A stretch of 64,000 bases of DNA from Rhodobacteraceae bacterium UBA6796 (lineage in GTDB: Bacteria > Pseudomonadota > Alphaproteobacteria > Rhodobacterales > Rhodobacteraceae). Shown here piece after piece: positions 20,760 through 29,270 of this stretch (the first letter of the stretch is position 1; each line of letters opens with the position of its first letter). The notes below the pieces were generated by a model. The model was not told the DNA's origin. It made no database searches and saw only the letters and a program-made list of their open reading frames with translations. The stretch spans positions 62,001-126,000 of the forward strand of contig DKFM01000003.1 of the NCBI GenBank assembly GCA_002452815.1. The letters run 5' to 3'. The position numbers were made by a program, and so were the translations under genes.

Positions 20760-21205
20760 CAATCCTCTCCCCGGACCATCGTGAAGAACTCGACCTTGGT
20801 TGCTGCGGCGCGGGCAGCGCGCGCCGTGCGGCGCGCCGCTTCCTCGGCAGCCAGTGGCGCCAGAACGGCGGCGTCGATCTGCGCCGCCTCGGCCCCCTGC
20901 ATCAGCGCGTCAACCAGGGCTGCGCGTGTCGCGTGGTCCTTGTCGCGGCCTTGCACATAGGCATGGCCCACGCGGCCATCCGCCAGCTGCAGCGAACAGC
21001 GCGTCACGCTCATCTCGCCCAGGTTGAAGGGGGCGCCCACGGCACCTGTGCGGCCGCGCACCATGACCGAGCCGACCTCGGGTTTGCGCAGCCACTCAGA
21101 TGCGGGCGGATCGGGCAGCAGCGCGGCCAGCCGGGCCGGGCAGGCCCGCGCCAGCAGCCCCATCCGGGCCTGCCGTGCGATCTGGTCTTGGGTCAATCTG
21201 GACAT
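20759..21205 (-). CDS. phnG: C-P lyase core subunit PhnG
   Basis: 148-aa subunit with the PhnG signatures PEVGSVMVRGRTGAVGAPFN and NLGEMSVTRC. It is the first gene of the phnGHIJKLN run. Its ATG is only ten bases from the inverted repeat attributed to PhnF, so a bound repressor would block initiation. The usual ribosome site is weak (AAGTTGGCAAG). Confidence 0.94.
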   Translation of the reverse strand: MSRLTQDQIARQARMGLLARACPARLAALLPDPPASEWLRKPEVGSVMVRGRTGAVGAPFNLGEMSVTRCSLQLADGRVGHAYVQGRDKDHATRAALVDALMQGAEAAQIDAAVLAPLAAEEAARRTARAARAAATKVEFFTMVRGED

Positions 21206-21214
21206 CTTGCCAAC

Positions 21215-21242
21215 TTGTCTAGGTATCTATACAACTAGACAA
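21215..21242. promoter_or_regulatory. Candidate PhnF operator between phnG and phnF
   Basis: Perfect 8-bp inverted repeat TTGTCTAG (21215-21222) and CTAGACAA (21235-21242) with a 12-bp spacer. Inside it, TTGTCTAGGTATCTATACAA is itself a quasi-palindrome (16 of 20 positions symmetric). The AT-rich element is unlike the surrounding DNA, sits in the divergent gap, and resembles operators of HutC-type GntR regulators. Confidence 0.7.
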
Positions 21243-21283
21243 ATCATAATCGGTTGCCCCAGCTGCAAACAAGTGAAACTTCC

Positions 21284-21991
21284 ATGACACGCACCCCGAT
21301 CTGGCAAACCATCGCCGCCACGCTGCGCAGTGAAATCGCGCAGGGCCTTTACCCCGAAGGCGCGAAACTGCCGACCGAGGCGGATCTGGCCGCGCGCTTT
21401 GGCGTCAACCGCCATACCGTGCGTCAGGCGATTGCCGCGCTCGGGGCCGAGGGGCTGACGGTTTCGCGCCGGGGGGCGGGGGTGTTCGTCGCGGGGCGCC
21501 CGCCCGCGGATTACCCGCTGGGGCGGCGGGTGCGGTTTCACCAGAATATCGCCGCCTCGGGGCGCAGCCCCTCGCGCGAGGTGACCCGGATCGAAACCCG
21601 CCCCGCCAGCCCGGACGAGGCCGCGGCGCTTGGCTGCGATCATGTCCATGTGTTCGAGGGGATTTCAAAGGGCGACGGCCTGCCTCTGGCCGTGTTCCGC
21701 TCGGTCTTTCCGGCTGCGCGCTTCCCCGATCTGCCGCAGGCGCTGGCGCGGCTTGGCGCGGTCACCGCGGCGCTGGCCGAACAGGGGCTGGCCGATTACA
21801 CCCGCGCCTCGACACGGGTCACGGCAAAGCTTGCGCGCGGGCCGCGGGCGCTGTTGCTGGGGGTGGCCGAGGGCGCGCCGATCCTGCGCACCGAGGCGCT
21901 GAACATCGACGCGGCCGGTCAGCCGGTGGAATATGGCGTGACCTGGTTCGCGGGTGACCGCGTGGCGCTGAGCATCACCCCCGAGGATTAA
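21284..21991 (+). CDS. phnF: GntR/HutC-family regulator PhnF
   Basis: 235-aa repressor. An N-terminal winged helix-turn-helix (about residues 5-65, with LPTEADLAARFGVNRHTVRQ) is followed by a UTRA ligand-binding domain to the end. The ATG giving MTRTPIWQTIA fits the family N-terminus; ten extra upstream codons are possible but have no good ribosome site. It is divergent from phnG and very likely controls it and itself through the repeat in the gap. The stop overlaps the convergent transferase gene by four bases. Confidence 0.9.
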   Translation: MTRTPIWQTIAATLRSEIAQGLYPEGAKLPTEADLAARFGVNRHTVRQAIAALGAEGLTVSRRGAGVFVAGRPPADYPLGRRVRFHQNIAASGRSPSREVTRIETRPASPDEAAALGCDHVHVFEGISKGDGLPLAVFRSVFPAARFPDLPQALARLGAVTAALAEQGLADYTRASTRVTAKLARGPRALLLGVAEGAPILRTEALNIDAAGQPVEYGVTWFAGDRVALSITPED

Positions 21992-22605
21992 CCTTCGTAT
22001 TTCTCGAGGAACGCCTCGGCGGGCAATGCGCGGAAATCCGGCAAGGCCGCGCGCAGCCGCTCGTGGCTCCAGTCCCACCAGGCCAGGGCCTGCATCCGCT
22101 CGGCCACCCGGGCCGGGAAGCGTTCGCGCAGCGGCACGGCGGGCACACCCGCGACGATCATGTAGGGCGCCACATCGCGGGTCACCACCGCACCCGAGGC
22201 GACGATAGCGCCCGCGCCCACGGTGACATCGGGCTTGATGATCGCGCCGTGTCCGATCCAGGTGTCGGGGCCCAGATGCGTGCGCCGCGCGACCCGGCGT
22301 TCAAAGAACGCGGCATCCGGTTCGGCATCTGCCCAGTAATACTCCGAGCGATACAGGAAATGATGCAGCGAGGCGTTCTGCCAGGGATGATCGGTCGGCC
22401 CGATCCGGGTCATCGCCGCGATATTGGCGAATTTGCCGACCGTGGTATTGGCGATGTCCGACAGCCGGTCGCAATAGGCGTAATCGTCGAAATGCGCGTG
22501 CAGCACGCGCGATCCGCGCCCCACCTCGGTATAGGCGCCGAAGGTGGACTGCGTGATCTCACAGTCGGGATGGATCAGCGGGTCGGTCGGGGACAGTTTC
22601 GGCAT
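21988..22605 (-). CDS. Hexapeptide-repeat transferase of phosphonate loci
   Basis: 205-aa left-handed beta-helix protein of the family found only with phn genes (phosphonate-associated hexapeptide transferase). Recurrent hexapeptides such as VGKFANIAAMTRIG and the block from WIGHGAII through VASGAVVTRDV are clear. The YMIVAGVPAVPLRERF segment before the helical tail is typical of acetyltransferases of the CAT/xenobiotic group. It may acetylate aminophosphonates before C-P lyase, by analogy with PhnO, but this is inference. It is the last gene of the phnC-D-E-E transcript, separated from it by a long palindrome. Confidence 0.85.
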   Translation of the reverse strand: MPKLSPTDPLIHPDCEITQSTFGAYTEVGRGSRVLHAHFDDYAYCDRLSDIANTTVGKFANIAAMTRIGPTDHPWQNASLHHFLYRSEYYWADAEPDAAFFERRVARRTHLGPDTWIGHGAIIKPDVTVGAGAIVASGAVVTRDVAPYMIVAGVPAVPLRERFPARVAERMQALAWWDWSHERLRAALPDFRALPAEAFLEKYEG

Positions 22606-22628
22606 GGCGTGCCTCTGGTTGGGGTGTT

Positions 22629-22703
22629 GCCTCCGGCGGGAGTATTTTTTCCAAGAAGAAGCACGCGATTTCTTCTTGGCCCAAATACTCCCCCGCCGGA
22701 GGC
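22629..22703. repeat. Long palindromic element between phnE and the transferase gene
   Basis: Arms of 32 and 34 bases around a 9-base loop. GCCTCCGGCGGG pairs with CCCGCCGGAGGC, GAGTATTT with AAATACTC, and CCAAGAAGAA with TTCTTCTTGG. Only a short T-run/GGCC bulge is unpaired. Such elements recur in Rhodobacterales genomes. It may act as a processing site or partial terminator between the importer and the transferase. Confidence 0.85.
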
Positions 22704-22724
22704 GTCAGGGGGTGAAACGGGCGC

Positions 22725-24056
22725 TCAGCCCTTGATGAAGCGGCGGCGGATCCAACCCGACAGGCTGTCCATCGCCATCACCATCAGCACGATCAGGATC
22801 ATGTAATAGCACACCTCTTCCCAGTCCTTCTGGGTGATGATCGCCTGGGTCAGCAACAGACCGATGCCGCCGCCCACCAGCGCGCCGATCACGGTGGCCG
22901 AACGGGTGTTGGATTCGAGGTAATACAGCAGCTGGCTCAGAACGACCGGCGTGATCTGCGGGATCACCCCGAAGCGCGCGCGTTGCAATGTGCCTGCGCC
23001 GGTCGAGGTAATGCCCTCGACCTGCTTGCCGTCGATATTTTCGAGCGCCTCGGAAAAGGTTTTCCCGAAGGTGCCGGTGTCGGTCATCAGGATCGCCAGT
23101 GACCCGGTCAGCGGGCCGGGGCCGAAGGCGCGGCTGAGGATGACGGTCCAGATCAGCCCGTCCACGCCGCGCAGAAAGTCGAACAGACGGCGCAGCACCA
23201 ACCGGACAGGGCGCGCCGGCGCGAAATTCGACGCGGCCAGGAAGGCCAGCGGAAAGGCAATCAGCCCGGCGCCCATCGTGCCCAGAAAGGCCATCAGCAC
23301 GGTTTCACCCAGAGCGCCGAAGACCTGATGGTGATGCCACATCCGGTTGGTCCAGAAATCACTGGCCATCGCGGCGATATTGGGGCGCGTGGCATCCAGT
23401 CGCGGTTCCCACAGGGCCAGCGCGATGATTTCGGGCAGGGATTTGCCGTGAAACGGGCTGTCGAGGGTGAAGAAGAACAGCTCCCACCCGGGTTGATAGC
23501 GGAACACCTCGGTCCGGCTGCGGGTCATTGAAAAGCGCCACTTGCCGCGATTGATGTCGACACGGTTCGGTGCGGCCGAGATCCAGTCGGGCTGCGCCGC
23601 GCCTGCGGGCAGGGTCAGCGCGATCTTGCGGCCTTCGGGGGCGACCGTGATCTGTCCGAAGTCGGGAATGTCGATCCGGGCGGTGGGGCCGTCATACAGA
23701 ACCTGCGCGCCGCCGGGCAGGGCGATTTCGGTGATTTCACCCAGGCGCACCCAGTCGGGCGCCTGACCTGCGGGATAGGTGCCCTTGCGCTCGCCCTCGA
23801 CGGCGACGGAGACTTCGCCATTGCGGTTGTCGCGGGTGACATGGGTCTTGTAGGACCAGAAATCGCGCAGCAGGATCGCGCCGTTATCCAGCCGTGCCCG
23901 CCCGGCAAGCCCGGCCAGATCGAAGGCGAAGAACACATAGACCAGATAGGCGGCGATCAGCAGCGGCACGGCCAGCGCGCGGCGTTTGCGCGCCGTGAAG
24001 CGGCGGGTGATCGTGCTGTGCAGCGTGGGCTGCGGTGCGGTTGCGGCCATGCTCAT
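22725..24056 (-). CDS. phnE: Phosphonate ABC transporter permease PhnE (second copy, with insertion)
   Basis: 443-aa permease, about 160 residues longer than a minimal PhnE. Helix 1 (LAVPLLIAAYLVYVFFAF) is followed by a hydrophilic, mostly beta-looking region (about 55-225, with VAVEGERKGTYPAG and VAPEGRKIALTLPAG). The regular core starts near TVLMAFLGTMGAGLIAFPLA. The EAA-type loop includes VEGITSTGAGTLQRARFGVI. It forms a heterodimer with the first PhnE. It overlaps that gene by four bases. Confidence 0.9.
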   Translation of the reverse strand: MSMAATAPQPTLHSTITRRFTARKRRALAVPLLIAAYLVYVFFAFDLAGLAGRARLDNGAILLRDFWSYKTHVTRDNRNGEVSVAVEGERKGTYPAGQAPDWVRLGEITEIALPGGAQVLYDGPTARIDIPDFGQITVAPEGRKIALTLPAGAAQPDWISAAPNRVDINRGKWRFSMTRSRTEVFRYQPGWELFFFTLDSPFHGKSLPEIIALALWEPRLDATRPNIAAMASDFWTNRMWHHHQVFGALGETVLMAFLGTMGAGLIAFPLAFLAASNFAPARPVRLVLRRLFDFLRGVDGLIWTVILSRAFGPGPLTGSLAILMTDTGTFGKTFSEALENIDGKQVEGITSTGAGTLQRARFGVIPQITPVVLSQLLYYLESNTRSATVIGALVGGGIGLLLTQAIITQKDWEEVCYYMILIVLMVMAMDSLSGWIRRRFIKG

Positions 24057-24904
24057 ACCCGGCCCCCTTTCACAAGGCGCGCGCGGGCGCGGTCCGAGAA
24101 GTGATCGACGATCATGATCGTCACGAACAGCAGCAGGAAGATCGCCACCACCTCGTCATATTTGCCGATGCCCCATTGCAGCGAGGTCTTGAGATCGTAT
24201 CCGATCCCGCCCGAGCCCACGAAACCCAGGATCGCCGAGGCACGGATGTTGATTTCGAACCGCAGCAGCGCGTAGGAGGACCAGTTCGGCGCGACCTGCG
24301 GGATGACCCCGAACCAGACCCGTTGCAGCCAGTTGGCACCGACGGATTCCAGGCCCTCGACAGGCTTCAGGTCGCAATTTTCGGAAACTTCGGAAAACAG
24401 CTTGCCAAGCGCCCCGGTGGTATGCAGCGCGATTGCGATCATCGCCGGAACCGGGCCACCGCCCAGAATGAAGATCAGCACCAGTGCGATGACGATCTCG
24501 GGCACCGCGCGCAGAATATCCATCATCCGGCGAAACACCGGGATCATCCGGGGCCACAGGGCCAGCCCCCGCGTCGACAGCATCGCCAGCAGAACGGCCA
24601 GACCGGCGCCGAACAGGGTGGACACCGCCGCGATGTTCAGTGTCTCGATCAGCGAGGGCAGGTAGTGCACGAACAGGCCCGGCAGGTTGCGCCAGTTCTG
24701 CGCGGCTTCGCTCAGGATCTCGGTCGGGAAGTCGAGGATACGGTGCAGGCCGTTCCAGAATCCGCCCGCGTTGCGCCCGTCGGCGACCATCCAGCCCGAG
24801 GTCATCAGCGCCGCGAACAGGATCAGGATGATGCCGCCATAGAGGCGCTTGCGTTTCACCTGCGCCAGGTAATTCGCTGTCACTGAAGCACTTGCATCCG
24901 CCAT
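24053..24904 (-). CDS. phnE: Phosphonate ABC transporter permease PhnE (first copy)
   Basis: 283-aa inner-membrane permease of the phosphonate/phosphate importer. Six predicted helices; the EAA-type loop reads VEGLESVGANWLQRVWFGVI, close to that of its partner. Paired PhnE genes are usual in alphaproteobacteria (phnE1/phnE2 or phoE/phoT). It follows phnD after a 62-bp gap with a Shine-Dalgarno-like AAAGGTGTCC. Confidence 0.92.
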   Translation of the reverse strand: MADASASVTANYLAQVKRKRLYGGIILILFAALMTSGWMVADGRNAGGFWNGLHRILDFPTEILSEAAQNWRNLPGLFVHYLPSLIETLNIAAVSTLFGAGLAVLLAMLSTRGLALWPRMIPVFRRMMDILRAVPEIVIALVLIFILGGGPVPAMIAIALHTTGALGKLFSEVSENCDLKPVEGLESVGANWLQRVWFGVIPQVAPNWSSYALLRFEINIRASAILGFVGSGGIGYDLKTSLQWGIGKYDEVVAIFLLLFVTIMIVDHFSDRARARLVKGGRV

Positions 24905-24966
24905 CGGACACCTTTCATGAAAAGGCGAGGGCGACGGGGCGCCCTCGCTTCGGATTTGCTGTCAGA

Positions 24967-25863
24967 TCAGTTCGACTGCTGACGGCGCACTTCGATGATC
25001 GACTCGTAGTAGTCATGCGTGATCGGAACGAAGCCCGAGGTGTCGCCCGCCGCCACGCCATAGGCGCAATCGGCATCGGCGGCGTGCAGCCCTTCGACCA
25101 GTGCGGTCATCTTGGTCTTCACGTCATCGGGCAGCGCGTTGCGCAGCACGACCGGGCCTTCCGGGATCGGTTTCGATTTCCAGATTTCGACCATGTCGTT
25201 CATGTTGACCAGGCCGGCATCGACCGCCTTGCGCAGCGCGCCCGAGTTGTAGCCGTCTTCCCAGTTGCCCTGGCCATCGGCCCAGGTCACGCCCGCGTCG
25301 ATGTCGCCGTTGTTGACCGCGACGATGGTCTGTTCGTGGCCGCCGGTGAATTTCACCTCGCCGAAGAATTCTTCCATCTTGGCGCCGATCACGGCGGGGA
25401 TTTCCACCGAGGGGATCAGATAGCCCGAGGTCGAGTTCGGATCGCCGAAGCCGAAGACCTTGCCCTTGGCATCGGTCAGCGAGGTAATGCCGCTGTCTTT
25501 GCGCGCAAACCCGATCGAGTGATAGGTGAACGAACCATCGAGGTTGGCCTTGACCAGCACCGGGGTCACTGCGGTCGGGTCGGTCAGATACACCTTGGCG
25601 TAGCCCGAAGCGCCCAGCCAGGCCATGTCGATGGTGCCGCCCAGCAGGCCCTGGATCACGCCGTCATAGTCGGCGGGGGCGAACAGTTTCACCGGCACGC
25701 CGAGGGTGTCTTCGGCATATTTGCGCAGGCATTCGTTGGAATTCAGGCGGTCCTGGGCGTTTTCGCCGCCCAGCAGGCCGATGTTGAAGGCTTTGATGTC
25801 TTCCGCGCCGGCGGCACCGGCAAGTGCGGTCGTGGCGGCCAGAATGGCGAGCAGGTTCTTCAT
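24967..25863 (-). CDS. phnD: Phosphonate-binding periplasmic protein PhnD
   Basis: 298-aa secreted binding protein. Sec signal MKNLLAILAATTALAGAAGA, then FNIGLLGGENAQDRL. PhnD features: a YDGVIQGLLGGTIDMAWLG segment and GFGDPNSTSGYLIPS, where Ser/Thr residues bind the phosphonate oxygens. C-terminus DYYESIIEVRRQQ matches the family. A longer frame upstream was rejected because it overlaps phnC and lacks the signal peptide. It is the second gene of the phnC operon. Confidence 0.94.
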   Translation of the reverse strand: MKNLLAILAATTALAGAAGAEDIKAFNIGLLGGENAQDRLNSNECLRKYAEDTLGVPVKLFAPADYDGVIQGLLGGTIDMAWLGASGYAKVYLTDPTAVTPVLVKANLDGSFTYHSIGFARKDSGITSLTDAKGKVFGFGDPNSTSGYLIPSVEIPAVIGAKMEEFFGEVKFTGGHEQTIVAVNNGDIDAGVTWADGQGNWEDGYNSGALRKAVDAGLVNMNDMVEIWKSKPIPEGPVVLRNALPDDVKTKMTALVEGLHAADADCAYGVAAGDTSGFVPITHDYYESIIEVRRQQSN

Positions 25864-25913
25864 GGTCGTCTCCGGTTGGTTGACCCCGGCCACCCCGGCC
25901 GGGGGGTGGGAAC

Positions 25914-26735
25914 TCAGTCGTTCAGCATCGCCGCGGCATAGCGGGTGTCGGGCTCCAGCGCCTCGATCGCGGTCGAGGTGGCGCTTTCGCTGAAACTGGC
26001 ATCGGCGCCGTAGATGTCGCGCGCGGCGCCGGTGGTCAGTTGCTCGGGCGTGCCATCGAACACGATGCGCCCGTCGCGCATGCCGATCACCCGGTCGCAA
26101 TAGCGCCGCGCGGTGTCCAGCGTGTGCAGGTTGGCAATCACCATCCGCCCGTCTTCGGTGTGAATGCGGTGCAGCGTGTCCATCACGATCTGCGCATTCA
26201 TCGGGTCGAGCGAGGCGATGGGTTCATCGGCCAGGATGATACGGGGGTCTTGCATCAGCGCGCGGGCAATCGCCACGCGCTGCTGTTGCCCGCCCGACAG
26301 GGCCTCGGCGCGTTTGGGCGCCTGTTCGGCAATGCCCAGACGATCCAGGATTTCCAGCGCGCGGGTGATATCGGACTCCGGCCACAGATTGAACAATGTG
26401 GTCAGCGTGCCGCGCCGGTTCAGCAACCCGTGCAGCACGTTCGAGGCCACATCCATTCGCGGCACCAGGTTGAACTGTTGAAACACCATCGCGCACTGGC
26501 TTTGCCAGGCGCGTTTGTCGGCACCTTTCAGCGCCAGAATATCGGTGCCGTCCACCAGAATGCGGCCGGCGCTGGCATCGCTCAGCCGGTTCAGCATGCG
26601 CAGGAAGGTGGACTTGCCCGCGCCGGACCGGCCGATGATGCCGATGAAGCCGGGGCGATCCAGCGTGAAAGAGATGTTGTCGACCGCGGCCTTGCTGCCG
26701 AAGATCTTGCTGACGTTTTCGACTTGCAGCTGCAT
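25914..26735 (-). CDS. phnC: Phosphonate ABC transporter ATPase PhnC
   Basis: 273-aa ATPase energising the PhnDE importer. Walker [16 protein letters not shown], signature [15 protein letters not shown], Walker [13 protein letters not shown], switch His in NLHTLDTA. The [20 protein letters not shown] stretch is typical of PhnC. The start [12 protein letters not shown] has GGAGGGCCCCC upstream. First gene of phnC-D-E-E-transferase; a Pho-box-like site lies 62 nt upstream. Confidence 0.94.
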   Translation of the reverse strand: MQLQVENVSKIFGSKAAVDNISFTLDRPGFIGIIGRSGAGKSTFLRMLNRLSDASAGRILVDGTDILALKGADKRAWQSQCAMVFQQFNLVPRMDVASNVLHGLLNRRGTLTTLFNLWPESDITRALEILDRLGIAEQAPKRAEALSGGQQQRVAIARALMQDPRIILADEPIASLDPMNAQIVMDTLHRIHTEDGRMVIANLHTLDTARRYCDRVIGMRDGRIVFDGTPEQLTTGAARDIYGADASFSESATSTAIEALEPDTRYAAAMLND

Positions 26736-26796
26736 GGGGGCCCTCCGTTGACCGGGACAGGCTACCGCAGCTCTCTGACGGGTTCTCAAAAGTCGC

Positions 26797-26814
26797 GCGA
26801 CGTTTTTGTAACTC
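26797..26814 (-). promoter_or_regulatory. Pho-box-like site upstream of phnC
   Basis: Minus-strand GAGTTACAAAAACGTCGC matches 12 of 18 positions, mainly the A-rich spacer and the GTC core of the second half. It lies 62 nt upstream of phnC. It is the weakest of the set and is supported mostly by its spacing. Confidence 0.4.
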
Positions 26815-26885
26815 GCGCCGCCTTGCCCCGACGTTAGCGGGGCTATGGGAAACAAGTCCGAGAATTTTACCAAACCGACAAATTC

Positions 26886-26903
26886 ACGTCGGAAAACTGT
26901 CAT
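26886..26903 (+). promoter_or_regulatory. Pho-box-like site upstream of ugpB
   Basis: Plus-strand ACGTCGGAAAACTGTCAT: 14 of 18 matches, with a perfect AAAA spacer and a perfect second half CTGTCAT. It lies 49 nt upstream of ugpB. The ugp operon is a classical Pho-regulon member in other bacteria. Confidence 0.6.
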
Positions 26904-26951
26904 GGCGCATCGTCAGGGTGACGCGACCGAAAACCCCAGCGGAGTTTCCCC

Positions 26952-28247
26952 ATGCTGAAAACGGCTTCTTTCGCCGCGCTCGCCCTGTCGATGAGCGCCC
27001 TGTCCGCCTTTGCCCAGACCGAAATCACCTGGTGGCACGGGATGGGCGGCCGCAATGGCGAGGTGATCAACGAGATCTCGCAGAAATTCAACGAGGCGCA
27101 GGGCGAATGCCATCTGACGCCGCTGTCGAAGGGCACCTATGAAGAGGCGCTGGCCTCGGGGATTGCCGCCTTCCGTTCGGGCGAGCAGCCCAACATCCTG
27201 CAGGTGTTCGATGCGGGTGCCGCCACGATCATCAACGCCAAGGGCGCCACCGTCGCCGCCGAAGATCTGATCACCGGCGCGGGCAAGCCCTTCAGCCGTG
27301 ACGATTTCATCCCCGGCGTGCGCAACTTCTATGCCGATGCGACGGGCAAGTTCATCGGTATGCCGTTCAACTCTTCGGCGCCGATCCTGTATTTCAATAC
27401 CGACGCGCTGGCGAAAGCCGGGGTAGAGGCGCCGAAAACCTGGGAAGAGTTCGAGCAGGTCGCGCCCAAGCTGAAGGACGCGGGCTATATCCCGCTGGCG
27501 GCCTCGCAGCTGACCTGGATGATGGTGGAAAACTTCAAATCGCGGAACAACCAGCAATTCGCCACCAACAACAACGGCTACGATGCGGTCGAAGGCACCA
27601 AGCTGATCGTCAATGACGATGCGCAGGTGATGATGTTCGACAAGCTGAAGGAATGGGCCGACGAAGGTTATTACGGGTTCTACGGCGCGGGCTGGTCGGA
27701 CAACCAGAAGCCCTTCGAAGAAGGCAAGGTCGCGATGTGGATCGGCTCGTCGGGCAGCTTCGGCGGCCTGCAGAAGACTGCCGTCATGCCGTTCTCGGCG
27801 ACCTACATGCCCTATTGGGCGGCTTTGGGCGAGGGCACGCAATCCTTCATCGGGGGCGCCGCGCTGTTCGCGATGGCGGGCAAACCGGCCGAGCAGAACA
27901 ATTGCACCGCCGCTTTCTTCAGCTTCCTGACCTCGCCCGAAGTGCAGGTCTACTGGCATGAAAATACGGGCTATGTGCCGGTGACCACGGCGGCCTATGA
28001 GCTGGCCAAGAAACAGGGCTGGTATGACCAGAAGCCGGTGGCCGAAGTCGGCATCCAGCAGCTGATGCTGCCGGGCGGCGACTGGTCGAAAGGCTATCGT
28101 CTGGGGTTCTATCCGCAGATCCGCAGCGTGATGGAACGTGAATTCAACCGGATCTTCTCGGGCGAGGTCACCCCGCGTCAGGCCTTCGACACGATCCAGT
28201 CGGAAGGCGACGCCCTGCTGGCGCGCTTCGCCAAGACCGCGAACTGA
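26952..28247 (+). CDS. ugpB: sn-Glycerol-3-phosphate-binding protein UgpB
   Basis: 431-aa periplasmic binding protein. Sec signal MLKTASFAALALSMSALSAFA, then TEITWWHGMGGRNGEV. UgpB features: SGIAAFRSGEQPNILQVFD, a FIGMPFNSSAPILYFNTDAL block (metal-independent G3P pocket region), and GAALFAMAGKPAE. It brings G3P or glycerophosphodiesters to the Ugp permease, supplying phosphate. The start follows GGAGTTTCCCC. First gene of ugpBAEC and followed by a strong hairpin. Confidence 0.93.
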   Translation: MLKTASFAALALSMSALSAFAQTEITWWHGMGGRNGEVINEISQKFNEAQGECHLTPLSKGTYEEALASGIAAFRSGEQPNILQVFDAGAATIINAKGATVAAEDLITGAGKPFSRDDFIPGVRNFYADATGKFIGMPFNSSAPILYFNTDALAKAGVEAPKTWEEFEQVAPKLKDAGYIPLAASQLTWMMVENFKSRNNQQFATNNNGYDAVEGTKLIVNDDAQVMMFDKLKEWADEGYYGFYGAGWSDNQKPFEEGKVAMWIGSSGSFGGLQKTAVMPFSATYMPYWAALGEGTQSFIGGAALFAMAGKPAEQNNCTAAFFSFLTSPEVQVYWHENTGYVPVTTAAYELAKKQGWYDQKPVAEVGIQQLMLPGGDWSKGYRLGFYPQIRSVMEREFNRIFSGEVTPRQAFDTIQSEGDALLARFAKTAN

Positions 28248-28265
28248 TCTGTCATCCATCGGGTC

Positions 28266-28290
28266 GGGCCTCGGGGGAACCCCGGGGCCC
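28266..28290 (+). other. Intercistronic hairpin between ugpB and ugpA
   Basis: GGGCCTCGGGG (28266-28276) pairs over 11 positions, one of them G-T, with CCCCGGGGCCC (28280-28290) around a GAA loop. No U-run follows. It probably stabilises the ugpB message or reduces read-through into the permease genes. Confidence 0.7.
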
Positions 28291-28313
28291 GGCGCACTTG
28301 AAGGAACCCGCCC

Positions 28314-29267
28314 GTGACCGACACGTCCCTGCCCGACACCCCCACACGTCTGCGCCGCTGGCTTGACAGCCTGCGTTCCGCCCCCGCCAAGCGGGTGCAA
28401 TTCGACCGCCCGCTGACGCCCTGGGCCTTCGTGTTGCCGCAGCTTCTGGTCGTGGGGGTGTTTTTCTATTGGCCGTCGGTGCAGGCGGTGACGTCATCGT
28501 TTTATATCGAAGATCCGTTCGGCTTTGGCGCGACCTTCGTCGGGCTGGAGAATTACCAAACCGTTCTGGCCTCGGGCGAATATCGTTCGATCGCGGGGTT
28601 CACGCTGTTCTTTGCGGGGCTGGTGACGGCGCTTGCCCTTGGGGCCGGGCTGCTGCTGGCGGTCAAGGCCGATGCGGTGATCCGCGGTTCGGCGCACTAC
28701 AAGACCTCGCTGATCTCGGTCTATGCCATCGCACCGCCGGTCGCCGGGCTGATCGGGATGATGTTCTTCGACATGCATATCGGCCCCTTCGTCACCCTTG
28801 CGGGCTGGTTCGGCTGGCAGATGCAGGTGGGCATCGACTATTGGGATACGGTGCTGGCGCTGGTGCTGGTGTCGGTCTGGAAGCAGATCCCCTACAACTT
28901 CATCTTCTTCCTGTCGGGGCTGCAATCGGTGCCGGTCTCGGTGCGCGAGGCGGCGGCGATCGACTGCCGGTCAGGCTGGCGCCGGTTTTACACCGTCACC
29001 CTGCCGCTGCTGGCGCCGACCGCCTTCTTTCTGCTGATCATCAACGTGACCTATGCGCTGTTCGATACCTTCGGGATCATCGACGTGATGGTGAAGGACA
29101 AGCCCGCGAACAACCCGATCACGCTGGTCTACAAGGTCTATCTGGACGGGTTCAAAGGCAATGACATCGGCGGATCGGCGGCGCAGTCGGTTATTCTGAT
29201 GGGCGTCGTCTTCGCGCTGACGATCCTGCAGTTCCGCTTCCTTGAAAAACGCATCCATTACGGTTGA
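28314..29267 (+). CDS. ugpA: Glycerol-3-phosphate ABC permease UgpA
   Basis: 317-aa permease with six predicted helices. GTG start eight bases after AAGGA. A soluble N-terminus of about 40 residues precedes helix 1 (FVLPQLLVVGVFFYWPSVQA). The EAA loop is REAAAIDCRSGWRRFYTVTL, and LVYKVYLDGFKGNDIGGSAA is UgpA-like. It forms a heterodimer with UgpE. Confidence 0.92.
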   Translation: MTDTSLPDTPTRLRRWLDSLRSAPAKRVQFDRPLTPWAFVLPQLLVVGVFFYWPSVQAVTSSFYIEDPFGFGATFVGLENYQTVLASGEYRSIAGFTLFFAGLVTALALGAGLLLAVKADAVIRGSAHYKTSLISVYAIAPPVAGLIGMMFFDMHIGPFVTLAGWFGWQMQVGIDYWDTVLALVLVSVWKQIPYNFIFFLSGLQSVPVSVREAAAIDCRSGWRRFYTVTLPLLAPTAFFLLIINVTYALFDTFGIIDVMVKDKPANNPITLVYKVYLDGFKGNDIGGSAAQSVILMGVVFALTILQFRFLEKRIHYG

Positions 29268-29270
29268 GCC

